Part shown: in pieces, positions 1 through 6,760 of the stretch
How positions within the stretch are numbered: the first letter of the stretch is position 1
How the letters are laid out: every line of letters starts with the position of its first letter
Source of the DNA: Sphingobacteriaceae bacterium
Lineage (GTDB): Bacteria; Bacteroidota; Bacteroidia; Sphingobacteriales; Sphingobacteriaceae
Assembly (NCBI GenBank): GCA_947478315.1
Contig: CANJWF010000010.1
Span: 1-16,099, forward strand
Length of the DNA: 16,099 nt
Direction: 5' to 3'
The notes under the pieces: generated by a model
The model's database searches: none
What the model was told of the DNA's origin: nothing
What the model saw: only the letters and a program-made list of their open reading frames with translations
Program-made: the position numbers and the translations under genes

Positions 1-209
1 ATAATGCTAGCCGTATTCTTTTACCCAAAGTGTTGTTGGACTATGCGAGGATTAGTGGAGAGGTTGTATTGCTTTGTCAGTTGAATAAGATAGAAATTTG
101 GGATAAGAGTATTTACGAATCCCAATTGGATAATGAACCCGAAAATTTTGCAAAATTGGCTGAAGAGGTAATGGGTAAAAATCAATCATTAATGATAAAT
201 GAACAATAG
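1..209 (+). CDS. mraZ: MraZ, transcriptional regulator of the dcw cluster (3' part only)
   Basis: The window opens inside this gene. The frame that starts at base 3 is open for 68 codons and ends with TAG at 207-209. It encodes the C-terminal half of MraZ: the segment SRILLPKVLLDYARISGEVV followed by IEIWDKSIYE matches the second AbrB-like repeat of the family, in which a beta-strand pair and a short helix form the DNA-binding fold. The tail is acidic and helical (EPENFAKLAEEVM). MraZ is known in several bacteria as a DNA-binding regulator of its own operon, acting on repeats upstream of mraZ. That upstream region lies outside this window, so the operator cannot be inspected. Its place directly before rsmH, 15 bp away, is the canonical start of a dcw cluster. 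The N-terminal repeat and start codon are missing only because of the window edge. Confidence 0.93.
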   Translation, partial: NASRILLPKVLLDYARISGEVVLLCQLNKIEIWDKSIYESQLDNEPENFAKLAEEVMGKNQSLMINEQ

Positions 210-224
210 TTTCTTGCACCTATC

Positions 225-1136
225 ATGAGTAGTTACCATGTTCCTGTGCTGTTGCATGAAAGTGTTGATGGGTTGAATATGAACCCCGATGGTGTTTATG
301 TAGATGTTACATTTGGCGGAGGGGGGCATTCGCGTGAAATATTGAACAGATTGAGCTCAAAGGGAAAATTGATAGCATTTGATCAGGATGGTGATGCCAA
401 GCAAAATTTATTCTTGGATGATAAGCGGTTTGAATTTGTTCCGCAAAATTTTGAGTATCTGAAGAATTACTGCCGATTGTTGGGGTATCAACAGGTTGAT
501 GGAATTTTGGCCGATTTGGGTGTTTCTTCACATCAATTTGATGAGGCTCATAGAGGGTTTTCTATACGTTTTGATGCTGAATTGGATATGAGAATGAATT
601 GTTCTGGGGGTCAGCTTACGGCAAAAGATATTATTAACACTTACTCCGAAAGCGATTTACATAAAATATTTGGAATATATGGAGAAGTTAAAAATGCGAA
701 AACGGTAGCTAAAACTATTGTGACCGCTCGTTTAAATTCTCCTATTAGTCACGTTGAGCAATTAAAGGGCATCCTCTTCAATTTGGCTCCGAGGGCAAAG
801 CAAAACCAATATTTTGCCCAAATTTTTCAGGCTTTACGAATAACGGTTAATCGGGAGTTAGAGGTATTGCAACAATTTTTAGAACAATCTGCCCAAATTT
901 TAAAACCAAATGGTCGGTTAGTAGTTATTTCTTACCATTCTTTAGAAGATAGACTGGTTAAAAATTTTGTACTGAAAGGAAAATTTCACGGCGAGGCAGA
1001 ACGTGATTTATATGGGAATGTTCTAACACCATTGGTTCAGGTTAGTAGAGGAGCTATTGTGGCAAGTGACATCGAAATACAACGAAATAGCAGGGCGAGA
1101 AGTGCCAAATTGAGAATTGCTGAAAAAAGAAATTAG
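225..1136 (+). CDS. rsmH: 16S rRNA (cytosine(1402)-N4)-methyltransferase RsmH
   Basis: RsmH (MraW) transfers a methyl group from S-adenosylmethionine to N4 of C1402 in 16S rRNA, in the decoding centre. The 303-residue protein has the usual family length. Visible motifs are HVPVLLHE near the N-terminus (residues 5-12), the glycine-rich SAM loop FGGGGHS (30-36), the acidic AFDQD after the second strand (51-55), LADLGVSSHQFD (95-106), the ISYHSLEDRLVK block (235-246) and the terminal NSRARSAKLRIAEK (288-301). The region around residues 110-200 corresponds to the helical insert domain of the family. The ATG at 225 gives the standard N-terminus with HVPVLL directly after it. No Shine-Dalgarno sequence precedes it, as is normal in Bacteroidota. 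It lies 15 bp after mraZ and 21 bp before the ftsL-like gene. Nothing in the protein looks aberrant. Confidence 0.98.
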   Translation: MSSYHVPVLLHESVDGLNMNPDGVYVDVTFGGGGHSREILNRLSSKGKLIAFDQDGDAKQNLFLDDKRFEFVPQNFEYLKNYCRLLGYQQVDGILADLGVSSHQFDEAHRGFSIRFDAELDMRMNCSGGQLTAKDIINTYSESDLHKIFGIYGEVKNAKTVAKTIVTARLNSPISHVEQLKGILFNLAPRAKQNQYFAQIFQALRITVNRELEVLQQFLEQSAQILKPNGRLVVISYHSLEDRLVKNFVLKGKFHGEAERDLYGNVLTPLVQVSRGAIVASDIEIQRNSRARSAKLRIAEKRN

Positions 1137-1141
1137 ATTAC

Positions 1142-1157
1142 AAGTTGCTATCAACTT
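1142..1157 (+). promoter_or_regulatory. Small inverted repeat abutting the ftsL start codon
   Basis: AAGTTG (1142-1147) and CAACTT (1152-1157) are perfect 6-bp complements around the 4-base loop CTAT, and the ATG of the ftsL-like gene follows at once at 1158. In mRNA this would place a small hairpin exactly in the initiation region, where it could reduce or time FtsL translation. The stem is short and modest in strength, and no function has been shown. It could be chance in AT-rich sequence. Confidence 0.35.
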
Positions 1158-1577
1158 ATGGGGAATGAATTTCGAAATATACCTTTTGAAGAGCCTGTTG
1201 TTAGTGATGAACAAGAGCAAGAAGATGAGTTGCAGCCATCTTTAGTGCAGTCTGATACTACATTAGCTAAAAGTGCTTGGAATAGGTTTTTGTCAGATTT
1301 AGTTACTAAAGAAAAAGCGACTCAAATGTTGCCTTTTGTGTTTTTTTTGGCATTCTTGGCCATGGTGTACATAGCTAGTCATCATTACGTTACTAAACAC
1401 ATTAGAGAAATAGATCAGTTAACAAAGGAAGTAAAAGAGTTGAGTTGGGATTATAAAACGTTGAAAGCCGATTTAATGCTCAGAAGCACACAATCTAGTG
1501 TTGCTAAAAGGGTGGATAGTGCAGGACTCAAGGAATCATTAGATGCTCCAGAGGTAATTGTATTGAAAAGTCAATGA
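1158..1577 (+). CDS. ftsL: FtsL-like cell division protein, single-pass membrane
   Basis: The 139-residue product fits the FtsL-like family of Bacteroidota: a cytoplasmic acidic N-terminus (residues 1-45, rich in E, D and Q), one hydrophobic segment (about 57-75, MLPFVFFLAFLAMVYIA), then a helical stretch with coiled-coil character (about 78-110, HIREIDQLTKEVKELSWDYK) and a short periplasmic tail. This bitopic layout matches FtsL, which pairs with a DivIC/FtsB-type partner and links FtsQ to the FtsW-FtsI synthase. FtsL is poorly conserved in sequence, so the call rests on topology plus position between rsmH and ftsI, where ftsL sits in most dcw clusters. The N-terminal cytoplasmic arm is longer than in E. 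coli FtsL. It stops with TGA at 1575-1577 and a strong hairpin begins at the next base. The ATG at 1158 is the first in frame after the rsmH stop. Confidence 0.8.
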   Translation: MGNEFRNIPFEEPVVSDEQEQEDELQPSLVQSDTTLAKSAWNRFLSDLVTKEKATQMLPFVFFLAFLAMVYIASHHYVTKHIREIDQLTKEVKELSWDYKTLKADLMLRSTQSSVAKRVDSAGLKESLDAPEVIVLKSQ

Positions 1578-1619
1578 AATGCCCATGAGCGGGTGGTTCA
1601 CCAACCGTTCATGGGCATT
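1578..1619 (+). terminator. Strong hairpin directly after ftsL, possible intrinsic terminator
   Basis: AATGCCCATGA (1578-1588) is perfectly complementary to TCATGGGCATT (1609-1619). The stem continues inward through G-U, three further pairs, one G-A mismatch and TGG/CCA, closing on a TTCA loop at 1597-1600. The whole stem is about 19 positions long. It begins at the first base after the ftsL stop codon. The 3' flank ATTATTCT is T-rich but has no uninterrupted T tract, so classical termination is plausible and not certain. Alternatives are an mRNA processing or 3'-end stabilising structure. If it terminates, ftsI and everything downstream need their own promoter in the following 250 bp, or read-through. 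Confidence 0.5.
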
Positions 1620-1873
1620 ATTCTAATGAAACCGTTATACAGAGTCTCTACAAAGGGGTATGAAAATGTTTAGGCGGTTCCATCTGACTATTAAAAACTA
1701 ACCTGCGAAGCACGCATGAATACCCTTTAGAAACAAACACTAATGAATAATTATTTTCAGATGAAATGGGTTTTAGAATTTGGAAAATAGGAGTAAGGTA
1801 ACATCGAGTAATGTGAAAGTATGGATGGTTGTAAGGGGATTAATTTTTGTATTAACAAACAGGCAAAGTATCG
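1620..1873 (+). other. Intergenic region between ftsL and ftsI with further dyad symmetry
   Basis: Together with the hairpin before it, this forms the largest non-coding gap in the window (296 bp). No long reading frame fills it. Bases 1653-1661 and 1720-1728 can pair over nine contiguous positions (one G-U). Inside that pairing are TTAG/CTAA (1670-1673 with 1698-1701) and TGCG/CGCA (1704-1707 with 1713-1716), a layout that could form a three-way junction RNA. The last 100 bp are AT-rich. Two sites resemble the Bacteroidota -7 box TAnnTTTG but carry one extra base (TAGAATTTG at 1774-1782 and TAATTTTTG at 1841-1849), and neither has a good -33 partner, so no promoter is called. I recognise no known riboswitch or ncRNA family here. 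Confidence 0.4.
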
Positions 1874-1884
1874 GTGAGTATTAG
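1813..1884 (+). CDS. Possible short upstream ORF overlapping the ftsI start
   Basis: From GTG at 1813 (or ATG at 1825) a frame runs to TAG at 1882-1884, encoding 23 or 19 residues with a hydrophobic centre (MVVRGLIFVL). Its last 11 bases overlap the first bases of ftsI in a different frame, an arrangement seen in translational coupling. The frame is open back to 1777. There is no homology I can name, no Shine-Dalgarno sequence, and a frame this short arises easily by chance. Confidence 0.15.
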   Translation: MKVWMVVRGLIFVLTNRQSIGEY

Positions 1885-3976
1885 AACCAATATATTACTT
1901 AGGGCTTATTTGGCATTCGCATTGATTGTTCTTTTTGCTTTTGCTGTGTTGTTTAAGTTATACAAGTTGCAATTTGTTGAAGGTAAAAAATGGAAAGCCA
2001 AAGCGGATAGTTTAACCACACGCTATTTTAATATTGAAGCCACTCGAGGGAATATTTATTCTATAGATGGTAGCTTGTTGGCAACTTCTGTTCCTGAATA
2101 TGAATTACGAATGGATATGTTGGCAGGGGGAATTGAAAAGGATGCTGTTTTTTATGAGCATGTAGATGCTTTGGCGAATAATTTGGCTCAACTTTTTAAG
2201 AATCGTTCTGCAAAAGAATATGGTAGAATGTTTAGAAAGGCTAGGTATGAGCGTAATCGCTATTTGTTGATTAATAGAAAGGTGTCTTACCAAGATTTGA
2301 AGCGTGTACGTACGTTTCCTTTGTTTAATCTCGGTAAGTATAAAGGGGGCTTGTTAGTGATAGAAAAAAACAAGCGCATATTGCCTTTTGGGATTTTAGC
2401 GGCTCGTACTATTGGTTATAAAAGAGAAAACGTTCAACCTGTTGGTTTGGAGGGTGCTTATGGCGATTACATTGATGGTGTAATAGGCAAAAGATTGATG
2501 CAGCGTTTAGCTGGCGGTGTTTGGATGCCTGTAAATGATGATTTGGAGATTGCACCTAGGGAAGGTTCGGATATTATTTCTACCATAGATATTAATATTC
2601 AGGATGTGGCACAGAATGCTTTAGAGCGGCAATTGATTAAAAGTAATGCAGATTTTGGTTGTGTAGTATTGATGGAAGTAGCTACTGGTGAAATTAGAGC
2701 CATTGCCAATTATACGAAGGTTAGCGAGGGGATTTACAAAGAGCAGTTTAACTATGCTATAGCGCAAAGTGCCGAGCCAGGTTCTACGTTTAAATTGGCT
2801 TCGTATTTAACGGCTATAGACCAAGGTAAGTTTGATTTGGACGATAAGGTTGATGTGAGTGGAGGCAAATTTCAAATTTATAACCATACGATACGTGACG
2901 ATCACTCGGCAGCTACACCATTTATCACTATGAAGCATGCCTTTGAAGAATCATCAAACGTGGCTATTGCTAAACAGATTTGGAGATTTTATGGTAAAAA
3001 TCCGACGGAGTTTACGGATAAGTTATCTGCCATGCATTTGGGCGAACCCTTGGGTTTGGAGATTCCAGGAGAAGGCAAACCATTGATTAAAACACCCCAA
3101 AGTAAGAGTTGGAGTGGCTTAACACTGCCTCAAATGGCATACGGTTATGAATTGAAGCTAACACCTTTGCAAATGTTGGTTTTATACAATGCAGTAGCGA
3201 ATGGAGGAAAGATGATTGCACCCATATTTGTTCATGAGATTAGAGAATTAGGCAAACCGATTCAGTCTTTTAAAGCGCGCGTGGTGCATTCGAAAATTTG
3301 TTCGGACGAGACCTTAAAAAAAATGAGAACTCTACTAGAAGGTGTGGTACAGGAAGGAACGGCAAAAGCGATTCAAACCTCAAGATATGCTATTGCGGGT
3401 AAAACGGGTACCGCACAGATAGCACAAGGTGCAGGAGGTTATAAAGGCAAACGTCAATATCAAGCATCATTTTGTGGTTATTTTCCTGCTGATATACCCA
3501 AATATTCTATGATTGTGCTTATTAATAATCCTACGCAGGGCTCTTATTATGCTGCACAAATTGCAGGACCTGTATTTAGAGAAATTGCGGATCGTGTATA
3601 TGGGCAAGATTTAAAGATGAGTGAACAACAAAGAAGGATGAAGACCGATACGTCGAGCCATTTAATTGCTCAAACACCAAAGAGTAAAAAAGGAGATGTA
3701 AGTGCAACGGCACAAGTTTATCAAACTTTAGGATGGGCTATGCCTCATTCTACGGAAACGCAAGATAGTGTAGATGCTGTTTTGTTTGATGAAACTAAGA
3801 TTAATAGGGGTATGGTTCCGAATGTGTTAGGGATGGGGTTGCGGGATGCCGTTTTTTTATTAGGAAACGCTGGCTTTTATCCCAAAGTGATAGGAAGTGG
3901 AGTAGTGATGAAACAATCGTTGCCCGCAGGAACACAAGTGGGTAGACGAACACAAATTTTAATCGAATTGAGATAA
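1874..3976 (+). CDS. ftsI: FtsI-type penicillin-binding protein (septal transpeptidase) with PASTA domain
   Basis: This class B penicillin-binding protein crosslinks septal peptidoglycan with FtsW as its glycosyltransferase partner. The 700-residue protein has a short cytoplasmic start and one signal-anchor helix (about 9-30), a PBP dimerisation domain (about 50-215, with ATRGNIYSIDGSLLA at its start), a transpeptidase domain (about 235-575) and one PASTA domain (about 646-700, beginning VPNVLGMGLRDAVFLL). Catalytic motifs are intact: SxxK as S304-T-F-K307, SxN as S360-S-N362 and KTG at 510-512. The linker between transpeptidase and PASTA (about 580-645) is polar and low in complexity. The only plausible start is GTG at 1874: a TAA lies in frame at 1853-1855 and no ATG occurs before the anchor helix. 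It is longer than E. coli FtsI because of the PASTA domain, as is common in Bacteroidota. murE follows after 11 bp. Confidence 0.96.
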   Translation: MSIRTNILLRAYLAFALIVLFAFAVLFKLYKLQFVEGKKWKAKADSLTTRYFNIEATRGNIYSIDGSLLATSVPEYELRMDMLAGGIEKDAVFYEHVDALANNLAQLFKNRSAKEYGRMFRKARYERNRYLLINRKVSYQDLKRVRTFPLFNLGKYKGGLLVIEKNKRILPFGILAARTIGYKRENVQPVGLEGAYGDYIDGVIGKRLMQRLAGGVWMPVNDDLEIAPREGSDIISTIDINIQDVAQNALERQLIKSNADFGCVVLMEVATGEIRAIANYTKVSEGIYKEQFNYAIAQSAEPGSTFKLASYLTAIDQGKFDLDDKVDVSGGKFQIYNHTIRDDHSAATPFITMKHAFEESSNVAIAKQIWRFYGKNPTEFTDKLSAMHLGEPLGLEIPGEGKPLIKTPQSKSWSGLTLPQMAYGYELKLTPLQMLVLYNAVANGGKMIAPIFVHEIRELGKPIQSFKARVVHSKICSDETLKKMRTLLEGVVQEGTAKAIQTSRYAIAGKTGTAQIAQGAGGYKGKRQYQASFCGYFPADIPKYSMIVLINNPTQGSYYAAQIAGPVFREIADRVYGQDLKMSEQQRRMKTDTSSHLIAQTPKSKKGDVSATAQVYQTLGWAMPHSTETQDSVDAVLFDETKINRGMVPNVLGMGLRDAVFLLGNAGFYPKVIGSGVVMKQSLPAGTQVGRRTQILIELR

Positions 3977-3987
3977 TAGATAACTAC

Positions 3988-5448
3988 ATGAGACGATTAT
4001 CGGCACTCTTAACGCAAATACCCATAGAAGAAACCATTCGCAACATCGACATGGAGGTGGAGAAATTGTGTTTCAATTCTAATGAGGTGCAGCCCAACGA
4101 TGTGTTTGTTGCCGTTCGCGGTACACATGTAGATGGTCATTTATTTATAGGGCAAGCGATAGAAAAAGGTGCGAAGGTCATTGTTTGTGAAACACTACCA
4201 GCTGCGTTAACAAACCAAGTTACCTATGTAAAAGTGCTAAATAGTGCCGAAGCGTTGGGAAAGCTGGCATCGAATTGGTATGGAAATCCAGCTTCGCAGC
4301 TAAAACTAATAGGTGTAACAGGCACTAATGGAAAAACAACCATCGCTACGCTGTTATTTAATTTATTTAGGGATTTAGGGTTTACCTGTGGGTTGCTCTC
4401 TACCGTTGAAAATAGAATCGAAAATGAACTCATTCCCGCTACACATACCACCCCAGACCCTATTGCTTTAAATAGTCTATTGGCAAAAATGGTTGAAAAT
4501 GGTTGTGATTATTGTTTTATGGAGGTGAGCTCCCATGCTATTGTGCAACGTCGTATAGCAGGTTTACAATTTTCAGGTGGAATTTTCAGTAACATCACCC
4601 ACGACCATTTAGATTTTCACCAAACCTTTGCCAATTATCTGAAGGCAAAAAAAATGTTTTTTGACACATTGCCTTCATCGGCTTTTGCGTTGGTAAATGC
4701 CGATGATAAAAATGGCTCGGTCATGCTTCAGAACACCTTGGCGCGTAAAAAAACCTATTCACTAACAGTAATGGCCGATTTTAGAGCCAAGGTGTTGGAA
4801 AACACTTTTGCTGGTTTGTTGTTGAGTGTGGAGCAGCAAGAGGTTTGGTTTAAAATGATAGGTGCTTTTAATGCCTATAACCTGTTGGCGGTATACGCTG
4901 CGGCGATGTTGCTAGAGCAAGATAGTACCAAAGTGCTGGCATCGTTGAGTACGTTGTCGGGCGCCGAGGGACGTTTTGAATGTATTGCAGGACCGCATCA
5001 GGTGATGGGTATTGTCGATTACGCCCATACACCCGATGCTTTGCAGAATGTTTTACAGACCATTCATGCGGTAAGAAATGGCATAGAGCAAGTCATCACC
5101 GTAATAGGTTGTGGTGGAGATAGAGATAAAACTAAACGTCCTTTGATGGCTCAAGTGGCTTGTGATTGGAGCGATAAAGTTATTTTCACTACCGATAATC
5201 CACGTTCTGAAGAAGTAGAACAAATTTTGAAAGATATGGATGCGGGTGTAATGCCTCAAAACAAACGCAAGGTATTGGTGATTGCAGATAGAAAAGAAGC
5301 GATAAAAACAGCGTGTCACTTAGCGAAAGCTGGCGATATCATTTTAGTGGCAGGAAAAGGGCATGAAAAATATCAAGAGATTAAAGGAGTGAAATCCCCT
5401 TTTGATGATAAAGGGGTATTAACAAATGCTTTGATAGCTTGTAGGTAA
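3988..5448 (+). CDS. murE: UDP-MurNAc-L-Ala-D-Glu:meso-diaminopimelate ligase MurE
   Basis: MurE adds the third amino acid to UDP-MurNAc-dipeptide in the cytoplasm using ATP. The 486 residues show the three Mur-ligase domains: a substrate-binding N-terminal domain (about 1-95), the central ATPase domain with P-loop GTNGKTT (112-118), SSHAIVQRRI (181-190) and NITHDHLDFH (202-211), and the C-terminal domain from about 330. The lysine in YLKAKKMFF (K221) aligns with the carbamylated lysine of the family. DNPR (403-406) is the signature of meso-diaminopimelate specificity, so the peptidoglycan should be of the DAP type. GKGHEKYQ (457-464) is the conserved C-terminal motif. The ATG at 3988 lies 11 bp after ftsI, which implies co-transcription. 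Confidence 0.98.
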   Translation: MRRLSALLTQIPIEETIRNIDMEVEKLCFNSNEVQPNDVFVAVRGTHVDGHLFIGQAIEKGAKVIVCETLPAALTNQVTYVKVLNSAEALGKLASNWYGNPASQLKLIGVTGTNGKTTIATLLFNLFRDLGFTCGLLSTVENRIENELIPATHTTPDPIALNSLLAKMVENGCDYCFMEVSSHAIVQRRIAGLQFSGGIFSNITHDHLDFHQTFANYLKAKKMFFDTLPSSAFALVNADDKNGSVMLQNTLARKKTYSLTVMADFRAKVLENTFAGLLLSVEQQEVWFKMIGAFNAYNLLAVYAAAMLLEQDSTKVLASLSTLSGAEGRFECIAGPHQVMGIVDYAHTPDALQNVLQTIHAVRNGIEQVITVIGCGGDRDKTKRPLMAQVACDWSDKVIFTTDNPRSEEVEQILKDMDAGVMPQNKRKVLVIADRKEAIKTACHLAKAGDIILVAGKGHEKYQEIKGVKSPFDDKGVLTNALIACR

Positions 5449-5493
5449 GCAATGTATTTATAGTTAACCATTCATTATATCTAACGTGTCATA

Positions 5494-6732
5494 ATGCTAT
5501 ACTATTTATTTACTTATTTAGACCGATTGTTCGATTTTCCAGGAGCAGGAGTGTTTCATTACATTTCTTTTCGAACAGCACTAGCATTAATATCGTCGTT
5601 AGTGGTTACTACTGTTTATGGTCAAAGACTCATTATGTATCTGCGTCGTAAGCAAGTAGGAGAAACAGTACGAAATTTAGGTTTAGAGGGACAAATGGAA
5701 AAACAAGGAACGCCTACTATGGGAGGTCTTATCATCTTGTTGGGCATTTTGATTCCTACTTTACTGCTCGCTAAATTGGGTAATGTATACATTGTGTTGA
5801 TGTTGACTACTACGGTGTGGATGGGAGCAATAGGTTTTTTAGATGATTATATAAAAGTGTTTAAAAAGGATAAAGAAGGGTTATCGGGTAAGTTTAAGGT
5901 GATGGGGCAAGTGGGTTTGGGCATTATATTGGGTACAACCATGTATTTTAATCCCAACATTGTTATTAGAAAAAATGTGCGCCTTAATGCGCCAGTAGTT
6001 ACTCATATAAACGGAGAAAAAATAGTACAGCATTATAAAACCGTCGATGTAAAATCGACCAAAACAAATATCCCATTTTATAAAAATAATGAATTTGACT
6101 ATGCTAAAGTGCTTAAATTTTTAGGCGGCGATTACACCAAATATGCTTTTATCATTTTTTTGCTTTTTACAGTAGTCATTGTTACTGCGGTATCTAATGG
6201 TGCTAATATTACCGATGGTATTGACGGATTGGCAGCGGGCACTTCGTCGATTATTGCTTTCACCCTTGGCATATTCGCTTATTTATCGGGCAACGCCATA
6301 TTTGCACAATATCTCAATATCGTATACATTCCTAACTCTGGAGAATTAGTCGTATTTGCGGGTGCCTTTGTGGGTGCTTGTGTGGGCTTTTTATGGTATA
6401 ATTCGTATCCAGCTCAAGTTTTTATGGGAGATACGGGTAGTTTAGCCATAGGTGGTATTATTGCTGCTTTTGCCATTCTTATTCGTAAAGAATTGCTCAT
6501 TCCAATTTTATGTGGTGTTTTTTTGATAGAGAATTTATCTGTTATTATTCAAGTAGGTTATTTTAAGTATACAAAGCGAAAATTTGGAGAAGGTAAACGT
6601 GTTTTTTTGATGTCGCCATTGCATCATCATTTTCAAAAGAAAGGTTATCACGAAAGTAAAATTGTAACGCGATTTTGGATTATCAGTATCATGTTGGCAG
6701 TAATTACTATTGTTACATTAAAATTGAGATAA
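5494..6732 (+). CDS. mraY: Phospho-MurNAc-pentapeptide-transferase MraY
   Basis: MraY moves phospho-MurNAc-pentapeptide from UDP to undecaprenyl phosphate, forming lipid I at the cytoplasmic face of the membrane. The 412-residue polytopic protein carries the catalytic signatures GFLDDYIKV (114-122, with the D117-D118 pair), NGANITDGIDGLAAG (235-249), FMGDTGSLAIGG (310-321) and the HHH motif SPLHHHFQKKG (374-384). It is some 50 residues longer than E. coli MraY. The extra length is a polar segment at about 152-208 between transmembrane helices, after YFNPNIVIRKNVRL, of a kind usual in Bacteroidota MraY. TPTMGG (73-78) and KVMGQ (135-139) are also conserved. The gap before it is 45 bp. A weak 6-bp complement (5473-5478 with 5491-5496) includes the start codon but is probably chance. 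Confidence 0.98.
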   Translation: MLYYLFTYLDRLFDFPGAGVFHYISFRTALALISSLVVTTVYGQRLIMYLRRKQVGETVRNLGLEGQMEKQGTPTMGGLIILLGILIPTLLLAKLGNVYIVLMLTTTVWMGAIGFLDDYIKVFKKDKEGLSGKFKVMGQVGLGIILGTTMYFNPNIVIRKNVRLNAPVVTHINGEKIVQHYKTVDVKSTKTNIPFYKNNEFDYAKVLKFLGGDYTKYAFIIFLLFTVVIVTAVSNGANITDGIDGLAAGTSSIIAFTLGIFAYLSGNAIFAQYLNIVYIPNSGELVVFAGAFVGACVGFLWYNSYPAQVFMGDTGSLAIGGIIAAFAILIRKELLIPILCGVFLIENLSVIIQVGYFKYTKRKFGEGKRVFLMSPLHHHFQKKGYHESKIVTRFWIISIMLAVITIVTLKLR

Positions 6733-6760
6733 ACAGTAAGTTAAAATTGATAAACAAGTA

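Noticed and set aside
1630..1728. A self-cleaving ribozyme or known riboswitch in the ftsL-ftsI gap.
   Set aside because: A CTGAC string at 1684-1688 recalled the hammerhead core, but the other core elements (CTGANGA, GAAA at the right junction) are missing, and no other known aptamer pattern fits.
1774..1849. Bacteroidota-type promoter boxes before ftsI (TAGAATTTG and TAATTTTTG).
   Set aside because: Each has one base too many between TA and TTTG and lacks a TTTG or TTG at a suitable distance upstream, so the match is too weak to call.
5473..5496. CATTAT and ATAATG as a hairpin that would hide the mraY start codon.
   Set aside because: The 6-bp stem is nearly all A-T with a 12-base loop, so it would be very weak and is expected by chance in this composition.
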